Of a DNA stretch of 64,000 nt, positions 48,656-60,539 are shown piece by piece (the first letter of the stretch is position 1; each line of letters begins with the position of its first letter). The position numbers were made by a program, and so were the translations under genes. The DNA lies in the NCBI GenBank assembly GCA_023374025.1, contig SIJG01000009.1, positions 960,735-1,024,734 of the forward strand, written 5' to 3'. Under the pieces are notes generated by a model. The model searched no databases. It saw only the letters and a list, made by a program, of their open reading frames with translations, and was not told the origin of the DNA. The stretch is from Heterodera schachtii (Eukaryota; Nematoda; Chromadorea; Rhabditida; Heteroderidae).

Positions 48656-49356
48656 ATAAATAAATACTTTATTATTATGAATTCGAGTATCATCATATAT
48701 ATATCTATGAAACATAATGCAAATTAATTAAACTAAATTTTTGAAACTGTATTTATTTTTTTTTATTTTAAATTAAAAAAAAACTCACATTGTGCTACTT
48801 TGGTTTTTTTCTTTTTCATGTTTATTAACCATTTTTTTTCGACAAAAAATTTGAGAATCTTTATGTTTTAACCTTTTTTTGTTCATTATATTTAGCATAT
48901 ATCATATTAAACGGGATTTATCATTTTTTCTAAAATAAATAAATGTATAAATTCGAATTCTTTCTTTGAATAAAAATTATATTAGACTTTTAGTAATTAT
49001 TCATATTGTAAAAAGTTCTTTTTTTCAGAAATGTATAATTTGTTTAAAAAAATTTTTTTTTAGATTTTATATGGTATGAAACAATTTTTACCTTTGTTAA
49101 AAAATATATGTATTTTGCATTTGCATTTTTATATTTTAATTGTAGAGAATTTCATTAGAAATTTCATTTCAAATTTAAAACCATCCAGAGATGTGTGTAA
49201 GTTTAATTTGCATGCATTTAAGTCTTTGTATAATCTATTTCTTTTAAAATAATAACTTCACACTACATTATTTAAGTGATTGATTAAAGTAAACGATTCA
49301 AATATAACATTTATAGAATTTTTCTTATTGATAATTTTGGTCATTTTTAACATTAA
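48656..49356. other. AT-rich stretch, nothing recognised
   Basis: No gene, RNA or repeat recognised. Confidence 0.4.
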
Positions 49357-49378
49357 AATTATTATTATTATTATTATT
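49357..49378. repeat. (ATT)n microsatellite, about 7 units
   Basis: ATTATTATTATTATTATT, then one GTT. Explains the Ile-rich chance frame on the minus strand. Confidence 0.95.
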
Positions 49379-49580
49379 GTTATGTCATTTAAATAGAAAT
49401 ATTTTTTAATTGATTTTTTTAATAAATTAATTATTTTCATTAATTTACTTTAATTACAGATTTTTCAAGATCATGTAGTCCAAAAGCTTGTCACCCGTTG
49501 CAAGGAATTTAAGAGGAATAAATTATTTAATAATACATTAATGCAAATTTTTGTAGTAATTAATATAAAAATAAATAAAA

Positions 49581-49730
49581 AGGCAGTTCGATTGCTTAAA
49601 TATTTTTAGAACTTATACATATTTTTTCGAATTTGTTGTACTGAGAATGATTTTTCACAAGTATTAATAGATATTCCGTGTATTTCAGCATTAAGCCAAG
49701 GCAGTTCGATTGATTAAATATTTTTAGAAG
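49581..49730. repeat. Two direct copies of a 31-bp motif
   Basis: AGGCAGTTCGATTGCTTAAA TATTTTTAGAA at 49581 and the same with one change (GATTGATTAAA) at 49699, about 119 bp apart. The spacer is not repeated. Confidence 0.9.
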
Positions 49731-50065
49731 TATTTCATATAAAATTATACCAAATTATACTGGCAATTTTATGATATAAAAAATGAAAAAAATTACTAAC
49801 TATAATAAATCTCAGAGAAGGTTAAAATTTAAAAAAATTTAAATTCAAAAATTTACAAAAAAATGGATGTATAAAAATATTCCAATCAACAACATACGTT
49901 CGTTACTTTCCACTTTTGTTGATTTAATGAAAGAAAAAATTCAATTCTTTTTTTAAATGCAAATTCGAAATCCTATTTAATCAACTGCAATTTTCACAAA
50001 CTGCATAAGAATTAAAAAACTATTATAAAAATTTTCAAGAATGTATTGGTTTATTCCTTAATTAG

Positions 50066-50203
50066 TTTGTTAATTTTGTTTTATTAGCCAAATCGATAGC
50101 CGTTCTTCTTTTTTTTAATTCCCCCCCCCCCCTCTCATCCCCTCACCGCATTGACGAAGAACAGCGTACAAAAATTTTAATTGGCTATTACATAATCGAT
50201 TAG
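50066..50203 (+). CDS. Candidate exon with signal-like and Pro-rich segments
   Basis: 45 open codons between stops. A hydrophobic run (FVNFVLLAKSIAVLLFF) is followed by NSPPPLSSPHRIDEEQRTK and ILIGYYIID, then TAG. A possible acceptor TTTTATTAG precedes CCAAATCG. The Pro codons come from a run of twelve C (50121-50132), where slippage or a sequencing error could change the frame. After the C run the GC-richer islet (50133-50168) is the part most like protein. Family unknown. Confidence 0.27.
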   Translation, partial: FVNFVLLAKSIAVLLFFNSPPPLSSPHRIDEEQRTKILIGYYIID

Positions 50204-50550
50204 GCTTAAAAGAAGTCTTCAATTTTTTTATTCAAATAAAAATATTATTTGTCGAATTCTCCATTTAAATTTAAATATCTTTGTATCCTTTAAAATAATA
50301 ATTATATAATTTTTTAATTCATTATGTACAATTTTTTTTTGAATTAGTTTATTAATCACACTTAATAATTTATAATCACTTTACCAAATCAATCACAATA
50401 ATAGAACCAAAATGAAATTGAATAATATTTTAAATAAAAATCCCCTCGAGATTTCATAGCTTCTAATTATATAATATATAATAAATAAGAAAGTGCCAGA
50501 AAAAAGGCAATTCAAAATATATAAAAAAAATCTTCGATCAATATAAATAA

Positions 50551-50690
50551 AGTTGGGACTTTTATTTACATATTTTTGGATTTTTATACATATTACATAT
50601 GCACATATTTTTATACATATTTTGGACTTTTTCGTACATATTTCGCAATTTTTTGAACATATTTTCATTTTTTACATATTTTGAGAATTT
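50551..50690. repeat. Degenerate TTTTTACATATTTT array, block 1
   Basis: ACATATTT recurs every 14-24 bp (for example TTTACATATTTTTGGATTTT, TACATATTACATATGCACAT, GTACATATTTCGC). A related block lies at 50911-50970. The 91-codon minus frame through it (I, K, C-rich) is an artefact. Confidence 0.75.
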
Positions 50691-50910
50691 TTGAAATTTA
50701 AAGAAATTTTTTATCAAAAATTAAAAAAAAAATTTTGAAAATGTATCCCTAAAAAATCGAAGTTTTTTCAAAAAATTATATATCAAAAATTTATTTTTAA
50801 AATACTGAAAATTGATTCTAATCCTATTTTTTTATTTTCATAGCATTTTTGTGCCTATTTCACTTTTTATGAAAATTTTTTTCCAAACAAAAAAAACATT
50901 TGAAAAAGTT

Positions 50911-50970
50911 TATTTACATATTTTAGTATATATTTGCGGGTTTTTGTACATATTTCATACATATTTTAGC
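50911..50970. repeat. Degenerate TTTTTACATATTTT array, block 2
   Basis: TTTACATATTTTAGTATATA, then TTTTTGTACATATTTCATAC and ACATATTTTAGC. Same motif as 50551-50690, about 220 bp downstream. Confidence 0.7.
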
Positions 50971-52912
50971 ATTTCAATTAGAGTTTTAAAAACAGTTTTA
51001 AAATCGAAGATAGTAATATTATAAACAATCAGAGAAAAGATGATGAGAGGATTATGATAGCTTTAAAATTGACTAATTAGCTTGAACTAAAAATTTTTAA
51101 ATAATAGATTATAAATAATATAAAGTACATGCAAAATAACGAGAATCTTTTAGTTGAGCATTTATAATATTGGTTTAATTCAATTAATTTTGTTAAAAAT
51201 TAATTCTTTATATAATTCGAATTTTAGGGATAACATTATGGTTAAGAAAATTTAATTTACATTTTTTATTACTATATTTAATTTATTTTTTGCATAATGA
51301 GTCACTATAGTTAAATTTTCTATGAAATATTATAATTAATTTTATTTTGAAACAAATAATTTTAAATCGATTTAAAAACAAAGTAAAAGTTTATTTATAA
51401 GCAATGAATGAAAATAGAAAAATTAATTTTGATATATAATAAGCATTTGTAATCGGTAACTTAAAACAATAGCTAAAATTCAAAATAAAATATTATCTAA
51501 GATGTAAATTAATGCCAAGAATTTATAAAATTCATTACATGTGCTAAATAATTGAATTGACCGAGAATAAAACAAAAAAGCTACGCGAACTCACAAATAT
51601 TTAATGGATAAATAAATATAAAACAAAAATAAAATTTTAACCAAGAAATGAAATTACCTATTTTATAATAAATTATTTATATTTTAAAAAATATTAATAT
51701 TTTCGAACTTTTTCTTTTAAATAGTTGAAGTAAACCAATTATAGCGTTTATAACTCGAAATTTAATTAAAGTTAATTTATTATTATTAAATGCAAAATGA
51801 AATTTAAAGAATGATTTGATTAATTTTATTTCATTAAAAATAATAAATAAGTAAAAATTAGTTTAGCTTTTTTTGATTAAAGATTACACCATTTTTCATT
51901 TTTATTATTGAATTGCATTAATTTTCCCCTTTTCTTCAGCGTCCAGGCCAGCTAATAATAGTAAAACAATAATAATTTCTTAGCGATTCATGTAAATGAG
52001 AAGTTACAATGCAAAAAAAACCCATTGTCTTTGTCGAAAGAGTTCGATTAATTAGTTATTGGAAAATTATAAATAAAAAAAGAAGACTTCATTCATTATT
52101 ATCTAAATAAATAAATACAATTCATAATAATTAAAGTAAAATAAATTAAATTGTAAGAGAAGATATTTTGCATTCTTAATACGAATTTAAAGATAAATTT
52201 AAAAACTAATAAATAAAGATTGATTTAATTGTTTTTTGTTCCATTAGAAATAAGAAATTATTAAAAATTAATAAATATGATAGCGAAATGAAGTAAATTT
52301 TAATAGAGTTCATTCACATGTAAAATTTTAAAATTTGTTTATTAAGATATAAACATCATTTTTCCTTTTTATTATTTAATTTATTTTTTAGCTAAACTTT
52401 ATTCTCATTAATAATTTGAATTCTTCTGATTTTATTTAATTATTTGCATATACAAATAATAAATAATTATTTTGTATTTATTTTATTTTGCTTATATTTA
52501 CGCTGAGTTAATTGTTAAGTTGGAGACTTGATTATTTTATTTGCAGATGTTGAATTGCATAAATTATTTACTAGAAATTTTGACGTTAAAAATGAAAACT
52601 CAAATTTGGTGCTGTTTATTGTTTTGCAACCTCATCTCAGCTAATTAAAATAACATATAAATAATTATTTTAATATTTTAGGAATTTTCTTTGCTTAGAA
52701 TTTTAGAATTGGTTTCTTTCTTTTCAATATATTATTTCATAAATTAATGATGTTGTAATAATATATTAGACAATTTTGAATTTTAATTTTCTTGAAACTT
52801 TATATTTATATTTAATAATGTTATGCTTATAAATGCATTATGTATTTCTGAACTTGTCAAAAATTTTCGTTTTTAATTTTTGCTTAATCTTGTTTTTTCA
52901 ACCTAATATGAG
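50971..52912. other. AT-rich stretch, nothing recognised
   Basis: No gene, RNA or repeat recognised. A small islet at 51937-51955 (cagcgtccaggccagctaat). Confidence 0.4.
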
Positions 52913-53032
52913 GCCAACATTTCTCGCACATCTTCCAACCAATCGTTAAGTGACGGTCATCGAGAAAATGGCATTAAAAAGCGCTTCCTCCTCCAATTTT
53001 TCTTCATATTCGGTATTTTATCTCAAAATTAA
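52913..53032 (+). CDS. Candidate exon, Ser-rich unknown
   Basis: 39 open codons and TAA, reading ANISRTSSNQSLSDGHRENG then IKKRFLLQFFFIFG. The polar first half lies in a sharp GC-richer islet (52911-52998), and AT-rich noise takes over at the end. Possible boundaries are acceptor TTTTTTCAACCTAATATGAG and donor G|GTATTT at 53012. On the minus strand a shorter acidic frame (EYEEKLEEEALFNAIF) also exists, so strand is unresolved. Confidence 0.27.
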   Translation, partial: ANISRTSSNQSLSDGHRENGIKKRFLLQFFFIFGILSQN

Positions 53033-53323
53033 TTTTTATTAAAATTGTTATTTTTAAACAATTGCTTGTTGCATGAATTTTGATTTTATTTTTTATAGAT
53101 TTATTCAGGAATCTGCTTTTAATTTTATTATTCATTCGATTTTTAAAGAAAATTTTTTAACAAAAATTTATCCTTCAAAAACATCTTCATTGCATCTTCA
53201 TTGAAATAAGAGATTTAATTCGGTGAACTAAACGAAGGAATGTCAACCAAGAATAGGCACCAGATAAAATAAAAAGTATTCCATAATAATTTTTTATCAA
53301 TCATGTAATCCGTTTCCTTTTTA

Positions 53324-53540
53324 AATTATAATTAGACATTTATTCGTGGCAGCAAAGTTTGTCGCCATTTTTGTTGCCATTTGCTTGGCCGTTGTTATTT
53401 TTGTTAATTATTAAGTTTATTTATTTAAAATTCTTAATTTTTTTTGAGTTTTTCAGTTAAAATAATTACTTTAGAAATTTTTTTTTAATCTTAGAAATTT
53501 AAATTTTAAATAATCTTTTTTTAGTTTCAAGAAATCACGA
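53324..53540. repeat. Direct repeat E, copy 1
   Basis: About 215 bp matching 55777-56018. Shared blocks are ATAATTAGACATTTATTC, TTTTTGTTGCCATTT, GGCCGTTG, TGTTAATTATTAAGTTTATT, AATTTAAATTTTAAATAATC and TTTTTTTAGTTTCAAGAA. No terminal repeats recognised. Confidence 0.9.
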
Positions 53541-55013
53541 TTTGTGCATTGCTGGAATAATATTGGTAATAAATTTATAATTTTCAAAATTGAAATGAAA
53601 TAACTAATGATCTTTTATTTTTCAACTCAAATTTTGTTATAAATTTTAAAATAAACTTTAAATTTTGTTTGTATATATATGTTTTTCATTTAATCAAGTG
53701 TTTTAAAAATGTTGGATGCAGCTTTCTTAGTATTTTCTTATCAGAACAAACTAATTTATTAACTAAAATTTAATAAAACTCATTAGTTTATGAGTTAGTT
53801 TAACATTATAAAAATCACGTTTTATTGATTATTATGAAGTGAACCGCATCTGGCGGATTCGGGAACAAAGTAAATAGCATTTCAATGGAATAAAATTTAT
53901 TTAATTAAATGAAAACATTGTCTTTATTTTTATAATTATGCATTTTTATTACAATTTTTAGCATTTACAAATGCAATTGCAAATTTTTTCTTTTACTGCG
54001 GAAGATCAATAATGCATATTTATATATTAAGTTAATATAATTGCTTTTTAAAATGATAATTAAAACCTTTTCATTCAGATTAGTAATTTGGCTTTATTTG
54101 ATCTTTACATTCATATTGGTCCATTATTCTCAATCAATGTTTAAGCGTGTGCCGTTTTATGGAGTGAAGCGATTAACCATTATATGAAAAAATAATTTCA
54201 TGTAGGAAATAAATTACTATTTAAGAAATTTCTAAACTAAAAATAGTTGGTAGAACAAAATTATCACACTGGTATTTTTTTATTCATGAAACTCAAATTG
54301 TTTTAAAAAAATTATAATAAAATACAATACATTAAATTATTTAAATTTCTATATTACATTAAAAAATATTAATGCATTTTGTTAGCTTGTTATTTGTTGT
54401 TTATATAAAATGCTTTTTTAAAGTATAAAATACTTATGTTAAATTATAAAGTTATGGATTTTATACTAGATATTTTCTAATCGTTTAATTTCTGTGACAT
54501 TTTTCAAGTTATCATCCCAATAAAAAATATTATCTTTAGTTTGCTTAATTTTTTATCTTTAATAATTTATGGTTCAATATTATTTATTGTTTTTTACTTA
54601 AATTTAAAAACTAATGAAACGTAAATAAATAAAAAACGATTGACGAACTGATATTTATTATGAAAAATTCATTATTTAAAAAATATAGTTTGTAATAGAA
54701 TTATTAACATTATCATACAACACTTTCCAACTTGGGCTTTTGTGATTCATTTTGCACTTATAAATATAAAAAAATAACAATTAAAACACGAATTCTTTTT
54801 CATAACCGATTTTCTCGAGGACAAAGGCTGTTTTCGAAACGGTTTTTGGGTATTTATTAGTGTACTAATAGCCTTTTCGTTTGGCGTAAATTAGACTTTT
54901 TGCCACCATTCTTTTTTGAGAAAACTGTTTTTCAAAAAATTTTATTTTTATTTTTTTTGGTTTTTGACTAACTTCATAACACCGATGTAAATAAAATATT
55001 CATTCCTTTTAAA
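53541..55013. other. AT-rich stretch with one GC-richer island
   Basis: Near 54800-54960 lies a less AT-rich island with several internal inversions (TATTAGTGTACTAATA; CTGTTTTCGAAACGG), perhaps a worn element or the 5' region of the 55014 ORF. No gene called. Confidence 0.4.
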
Positions 55014-55241
55014 ATGTTTGTCAATTACATTATTAGTGCAACAAAATTAATTTCTTCTAATGAAGTTGGTCAACGGAATTTGAACTACTTGGAATCACTT
55101 GAAAAGATAGATAATTATATTTATTATGCTGATAGAGATTTAAAAAAAATATATAAATTTACACTTTTACAAACAACAAAAAAGCATAAAAAACCCAAAA
55201 AAAGAAAATATTTAATTATTACTCGCAAAAAAGCTCTGTAG
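55014..55241 (+). CDS. Candidate small ORF, 75 codons, basic C-terminus
   Basis: ATG-started frame ending TAG. The middle is protein-like (SSNEVGQRNLNYLESLEK, then IDNYIYYADRDLKKIYKF), and the end is strongly basic (TTKKHKKPKKRKYLIITRKK), resembling a nuclear localisation signal. No known domain. It is the only frame of this length here with mixed polar composition and its own ATG. It could be a single-exon gene, a last exon, or a decayed fragment. The island at 54.8-54.96 kb lies directly upstream. Confidence 0.35.
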   Translation: MFVNYIISATKLISSNEVGQRNLNYLESLEKIDNYIYYADRDLKKIYKFTLLQTTKKHKKPKKRKYLIITRKKAL

Positions 55242-55776
55242 GATTTTTGTGGGCCATTTATGGATGGGATTTATTACTTATTAATTGTGTGATTGTGAGT
55301 ATGGAATTTTTATTTTATTTTAATTAATTACCAGTAAAATTTGCATACTTATTTCGGTATATAGCATGGCATAAATTTTATGAGCATTTTTAATAAGTGA
55401 AAAGTGCAAATAATTATGAGAGGACTTAAAGTCATCAATTTCTTTTTTCGAAAGAAACATTTTATAATTATTGTAATATAAAAATATTTTATTTATTTAT
55501 AAAATTTTACACCGAGATTATTTAACTAATAATTTTGTATAAATGTGAAACATTATTTTAGCTAATGTAATTTATGGCATTAAAGTATTTTTATTTTATT
55601 TAAAAATTAATCATTTTTTCTTTTTTTATTTAGTTTTATGAAATTAGATGGAGCATTTCAATTAATGTTTATCTTATTTTTATTCCTCGCAGGGGTTCGT
55701 GTCTAAATCTTAAACATAATAGACAATTAATTTTCAATAAAATTTTTATAATTTCCATAATATTTTTTAAGCAATA
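55242..55776. other. AT-rich stretch, nothing recognised
   Basis: No gene, RNA or repeat recognised. Confidence 0.4.
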
Positions 55777-56018
55777 TTATTATAATTAAACATTTATTCA
55801 TGGCATTTAGTTTATCGCAATTTTTGTTGCCATTTTCTGGGCCGTTGCTATTGTTTGTTAATTATTAAGTTTATTTAATTTAAAATTCATACAAGTAATT
55901 TTTTCTTACGTTTTTCAAATAAATTATTATTTTAGAAATTTAATTTATAAAATCGTAAAACTTCTGATAAATCTAAATTTAAATTTTAAATAATCTTTTT
56001 TTAGTTTCAAGAATCACT
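55777..56018. repeat. Direct repeat E, copy 2
   Basis: Second copy of 53324-53540, about 2.45 kb downstream in the same orientation, with a roughly 25-bp insertion before the AATTTAAATTTTAAATAATC block. Confidence 0.9.
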
Positions 56019-57155
56019 ATGTTCAAATAAATTATTTCTGAATTGAGAAATTATGTTTTAAGAGAAGATAACGTGAAAAATGAAATATCTTAATAAAAAA
56101 GAAATGATACAAAAAAACTAATTCAATCAAATATTTTTAAATAAATTAATAGGTACATAAAAAATTTTTAATTCTCTTAATTTATCTAAACAAAAAAAAA
56201 AAGAATTAAAAGGCAAAAGTAAATAATAATAAGTGTAAAATTAGAGAAAATTAACATTCCAAAGTTTATATATAAATAATCAAATAATAAAAATACAACA
56301 ATAAGATATATTATAAGGGCGAAGTATAATGATATTTTAATACAAACAATCCGATAAAAGAGCATTAACACCCAAAGTGAGAGCACCTGATATTCGTTTA
56401 TATGAAAGAAACATTACACATGGAAATTGATTTGTGAAAAATTATCAAATTTGGTAAAATTAATTGAAAAAGACTTGGGTTGAACAATTAACTAATGGGT
56501 GAGTAAGAAAATGTAATAAATAATTTAGAAATTTTATCTTTTTAAAATTTTTTATCTTTGAGATTTTCACCATTATTTCTTATTTTTATAGACCATGACA
56601 TTAAAATTAAATATTATATTAAATAATTACTAAATTTTGAATATTTTTTTATAATTTTAATTTATTTTTAAAATAATATTGCTTGAAATTCTCTATTTTA
56701 AATTTCCAAATATTTTTTATAATTTTTAAAATTATTTTAAGATATTTTATAATAAAACATATAATCGAATTTTCAAATTACTTATTTATTTATTTATTGC
56801 CCATTCTGTTGAGGGACAATGGGTGCAAATTCTATTAAAAATGAATTAAATTAGTTAAATTATAAAAACTTATTAATATTATAAAATATTAGATTAATTA
56901 ATTAAAAATATACGTTTTTAGAATTAATCATTACAATAATAGTAAATAACTAACAATCAGCTCTAATTTTCAGAATTACAATTTCTATTCATTTAATTTT
57001 ATCTATATTTAACAATATAATATTAAAAAATTAGTCATAATTTATAATTACCTTTATCTCTCAATAATAAATTAGGAATAGATTAACATTTTTTATTGAC
57101 TTGTAATTGTTTTTTGGAGAATTAAGTTACAAGTGATATATTTTATTTTTTATAG
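56019..57155. other. AT-rich stretch, nothing recognised
   Basis: Includes a short (TTTA)n run at about 56783-56798. No gene called. Confidence 0.4.
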
Positions 57156-57287
57156 CAAATCACGTTTCTCAGGCTCAGCTCAATACTCTCTGTGGCAATA
57201 ATGCATTTTTTCTTGTCATTATGTATTAAGTTATTTTATTTTTGCAATTTATTATTTAGGCATTTGAAATTTTACAATAATTTTTAA
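57156..57287 (+). CDS. Weak candidate exon, hydrophobic
   Basis: TTATTTTTTATAG is followed by 43 open codons and TAA, with QITFLRLSSILSVAIMHFF then LSLCIKLFYFC. A membrane-like peptide, but hydrophobic residues are also what T-rich noise encodes. Only the first 50 bp (cacgtttctcaggctcagct and on) are GC-richer, and a competing frame there (ANHVSQAQLNTLCGN) is also open. An alternative acceptor is GTTTCTCAG. Confidence 0.2.
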   Translation, partial: QITFLRLSSILSVAIMHFFLSLCIKLFYFCNLLFRHLKFYNNF

Positions 57288-58483
57288 AATTAGCAAGTTC
57301 TTATTTTGACCTTATTTCACCACTATTTGAATATTTTGGGTTCCTTTATTAATGTTCGGATTTCTTTTTGATAATGTCATGATTTTTAATTAATCGTCCA
57401 TGTGTTTTTGTGCCTAAAACTTTTTCCATTCTAAAGAACTTCACTGTTTAATATTTCATAAAAATGGCTGATGGATTAAACTTTTTGTCCCTGTCAGCAG
57501 GTTGACGGATGCTTACTTATTTAAGTGAATTCAAGTAATCTAAGTGTAAGTGTTTTTAAAAATAATCATTTAAAATAAAAAAAATAAACTGAATTCCATG
57601 TTAATAAGATTTAGATTGTAAAAATAATTAAGAATTAATTTGTTAATATAAAATGAATTCATTAAAATAGTACTTTATTTTGAAAGATTTGAAAAAAATG
57701 TTAAATTACATTACTTATTTAGTAAAGCAATAAATGTCAGGTAAAGTAAATTAGGATTTTATAATTTTTGGAAAAATTATATAAAAAATTTTTGAAATCA
57801 TTTATACCATAAAAAAGGTTTAAACATAAAACTCGGATCAACAATAGATTAAAATTTACAGCTATTGACAATTTTCATATGCATTTGTCACTATTTTTAA
57901 ATATAATAATTAGAATATTTTTTTTTGCTTCACAAATTTATCGTCTTTAAAAAATTCTCTTCCAAATTGACAACTTAATTTATATTTTTGTCTGTATCAT
58001 TAAATTATCATATTATAGATTTTCATTTGGATTTGTAAAAAATAAAAACGAAAATTTTGCTGTAAAAATATTAAAAAACAAAACAAAATAAAAGGATAAA
58101 AATTTTAAAAGATATGATATGTGTATCATAATATTGATTTGACTTAAATTAAAATGTTTTGAATAAATTTTAAGGCTTCTAATTTTGAAATTTTTTGCAC
58201 TTTTTCTCATTTTTTTTTGTCATTTTACAACCCTTTTATTAATATTAAGGCTAATTAGTATTCGTTGCGAATTAGACCAAAGGTTAAAAATTTAGAAACT
58301 TTTAAAATAATGTATTCTTGACAAATTGTCTCTGTTTCATGAGTTCCCGTAAACATTAAACATTAAAATATTTGTACATTTATTTCTTTTATCTATGTAA
58401 ATATTTCATTATTTAATACTTATTTTTATTTCATTTATTAATCTACATTTTCATCGGTCTATTGTTGTGGGTATATCATATCA
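57288..58483. other. AT-rich stretch, nothing recognised
   Basis: No gene, RNA or repeat recognised. Minus-strand frame 58013-58210 is treated as chance. Confidence 0.4.
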
Positions 58484-58565
58484 TGGGATCGACAGTTGGA
58501 ATTTCTGCGGCGGCCACATGGAGGAATATTTTTGCCTCGATAATGATGCAGAAAGTCGTTGGTTT
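58484..58565. other. GC-rich islet open in several frames on both strands
   Basis: A compact islet (ggaatttctgcggcggccac and on). It encodes SWNFCGGHMEEYFCLDNDAE in one plus frame, MGSTVGISAAATWRNIFAS in another, and RLSASLSRQKYSSMWPPQ on the minus strand. It is probably an exon or a conserved element, but frame and strand cannot be chosen by eye. A second GC-richer patch at 58630-58740 (gccccgcccaccgttcaaag) follows. Confidence 0.3.
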
Positions 58566-58998
58566 TTATAAATTCTTAAAGAAAATTTGATTTAATTTTA
58601 TCCTCCGAGTTTTGATTATCTATTATATTAATCGGCAGTTAGCCCCGCCCACCGTTCAAAGCAAAAAAATTTTCGACGCGATTTCTTTTCCCTTCCATTC
58701 TCCTCGAGGGTGTTTATTTACTGCTTTCCCTCCAGTTACTCATTGATTTTGTTTACCATTTTCAATGACTTCATTTTTTTGTTTGCATATTTATGAATTG
58801 GACAAACTTTTTTTTTCATTGATTTTGTGATTTTTGCTTCGTTAAATTTGTTTAATTGATCTGAATTTTAGTATTTACATAGAAAAAAAAAATTATTTTT
58901 TCATAATATTTAAGGGTTCATGTGTATCATTTATTTATTAATTTTATTTCTTTTTAGATAATGTTTCGACAAAAACAAAATTTTCCTTAAGATTATTC

Positions 58999-59453
58999 GG
59001 CAACCGTAAAGAATGGGGGTCCCTAATTTAACTTTTTTATTTTGGATTCAAAACCAGTTTTTGGGGGTTTTCGAGAGTGATGATTACGAATCTGAACTCG
59101 AATTTGCCCAATTCCGTATCCCGGACCCGAATTCGAACAAAAAGTTGAATTTTTTTCGAAATACGCGTTAAAATCGGTCTAATTGTGGCGTAAATTGCAT
59201 ATTTTTTATACAATAAAAGTTGAAGCATTATTTTGCACCAAAATAAATAGTTGTTGAATGAAAAAGCTTTTACCCAGTGTATCTTTGGAAAAAATTTCAA
59301 CTTTTTGTTCGAATTCGGGTCCGGGATTCGGAATTGGGCAAATTCGAGTTCAAATTCGTATTCAGCACTCTTGAAAACCCCCAAATACTCATTTTGAGCT
59401 AAAGTAAAAAAAAAAAGATTTTAAATTTGGGATCCCCATTCTTTACGATTGCC
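58999..59453. mobile_element. Foldback MITE with intact 8-bp target duplication
   Basis: Left arm 58999-59162 and right arm 59284-59453 are inverted copies of each other over about 165 bp (by eye well above 80% identical). The ends are GGCAACCGTAAAGAATGGGG and the complement of GGCAATCGTAAAGAATGGGG. Both sides are flanked by GATTATTC (58991-58998 and 59454-59461). The arms share TTTGGGGGTTTTC, GAACTCGAATTTGCCCAATT and TCCCGGACCCGAATTCGAAC. The roughly 120-bp loop is unique, and there is no transposase. GG-starting ends with an 8-bp duplication would suit Merlin-like elements, though hAT or P cannot be excluded. The 115-codon minus frame is the palindrome read through and is not a gene. Confidence 0.92.
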
Positions 59454-59491
59454 GATTATTCTTCCATTTGAACAAATATACAAAGAAATGA

Positions 59492-59560
59492 CGGGTTAAA
59501 AGCTCCCGAAAAAAGCGAAGAACTGAGTAAAAGGGTTAAATGCTCCCTAAAAAAGCAGTT
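59492..59560. repeat. Two direct copies of GGGTTAAA(A/T)GCTCCC
   Basis: GGGTTAAAAGCTCCCGAAAA at 59493 and GGGTTAAATGCTCCCTAAAA at 59533, each followed by AAGC, 40 bp apart. They lie just beyond the foldback element. Confidence 0.85.
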
Positions 59561-59649
59561 TGACCAAATTAGTGACAAATGAATTGAATAGAGATGAATT
59601 GGAAATCAATGATTTTTTGTTTAAGCGAAGAAAAGTGAAGTTTCTAACG

Positions 59650-59790
59650 ATTTTTTTGTTGGAACATCCTACAAAAGAAAAACTGAAGTGAGATTTTATG
59701 ACTCAGTGATTTTAATTTTAAATGCCCATTGTCCAGCAGTTCATTTTTTGAAAGAGAGGAAATGTCAAAAATTAATGTTGAATTCGGGAA
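59650..59790. repeat. Triplicated repeat F, copy 1
   Basis: Contains TTTTTTTGTTGGAACATCCT, then AGTGATTTTAATTTTAAATG, CATTGTCCAGCAGTTCATTT and GAAAGAGAGGAAATGTCAAA. It matches copies at 60060-60170 and 60965-61105 in the same orientation. A 73-codon frame overlaps it (59688-59909), but the frame is not conserved between copies. Confidence 0.88.
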
Positions 59791-60059
59791 TTGCTGTAAT
59801 TTTGATAAAATTAGAAATTTGGAAGAAACAATTATTGAATATCCGCATGAATTATAAACTTTTATTTGATCAAAATAATTTTGTTAAAAAACACATGAGC
59901 TTTTTATGAAAAACATACGATTTGATCTTACTATCAATGGACAATTGTATTTCATTGACATAGATCAATCTTTGAATTATAGGATGCAAATGTGTAATAA
60001 ATTCTAAAGAAAAAGAGAAAATGGTATTTTTAATGTGTTATATTGAAAATTATTAAAGA

Positions 60060-60170
60060 AAAATTACATTTTCGCAAATTTTAATAGTCTGTGGTTTTAA
60101 TTTTAAGTGCTTTCATTGTCCAGCAGTTCATTTTCTGGGAGAGAAAAATATTTCAAAAATTGTTTATCAA
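60060..60170. repeat. Triplicated repeat F, copy 2
   Basis: Contains GTGGTTTTAATTTTAAGTGC, TTTCATTGTCCAGCAGTTCA and TTTTCTGGGAGAGAAAAATA. Its upstream part is less like the other two copies. Confidence 0.88.
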
Positions 60171-60539
60171 AAAACCTTGATCCCAATTAATGCGACAAAT
60201 AATAATAGTAACCATAATTTTGCCAAAAAATGATAAGGAAAAAATTAAAAATAAAGAGCATCATGATATTTTTCATTTTTTAATTTTTTTTTTTATATCA
60301 ATATTTGGTTACAAACATAAAAAATACAATAAAAACTACCAATGTATGGATTAAACCTTAAAATATATTAACTCTTTTGTGGTGTTTTATGATCAATTGA
60401 TTAAGATTTTTGAAAGCTTAGTAATTCTGAGGAGAACAAAATGTGTCCAAATTTTGAAAAAATTCTTCAAAAAAAAGAAAGGTTAGGAAAAATGGCCGAA
60501 ATATAGATGAAAAGCCAAATGATGACTAAATTGAATTTT

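Noticed and set aside
50393..51024. 91-codon minus and 70-codon plus ORFs
   Set aside because: Both run through the degenerate ACATATTT arrays and are dominated by I, K, F, Y and C.
59037..59384. 115-codon minus-strand ORF
   Set aside because: It reads through the two inverted arms of the foldback MITE; the similar peptides at both ends are the palindrome, not a protein.
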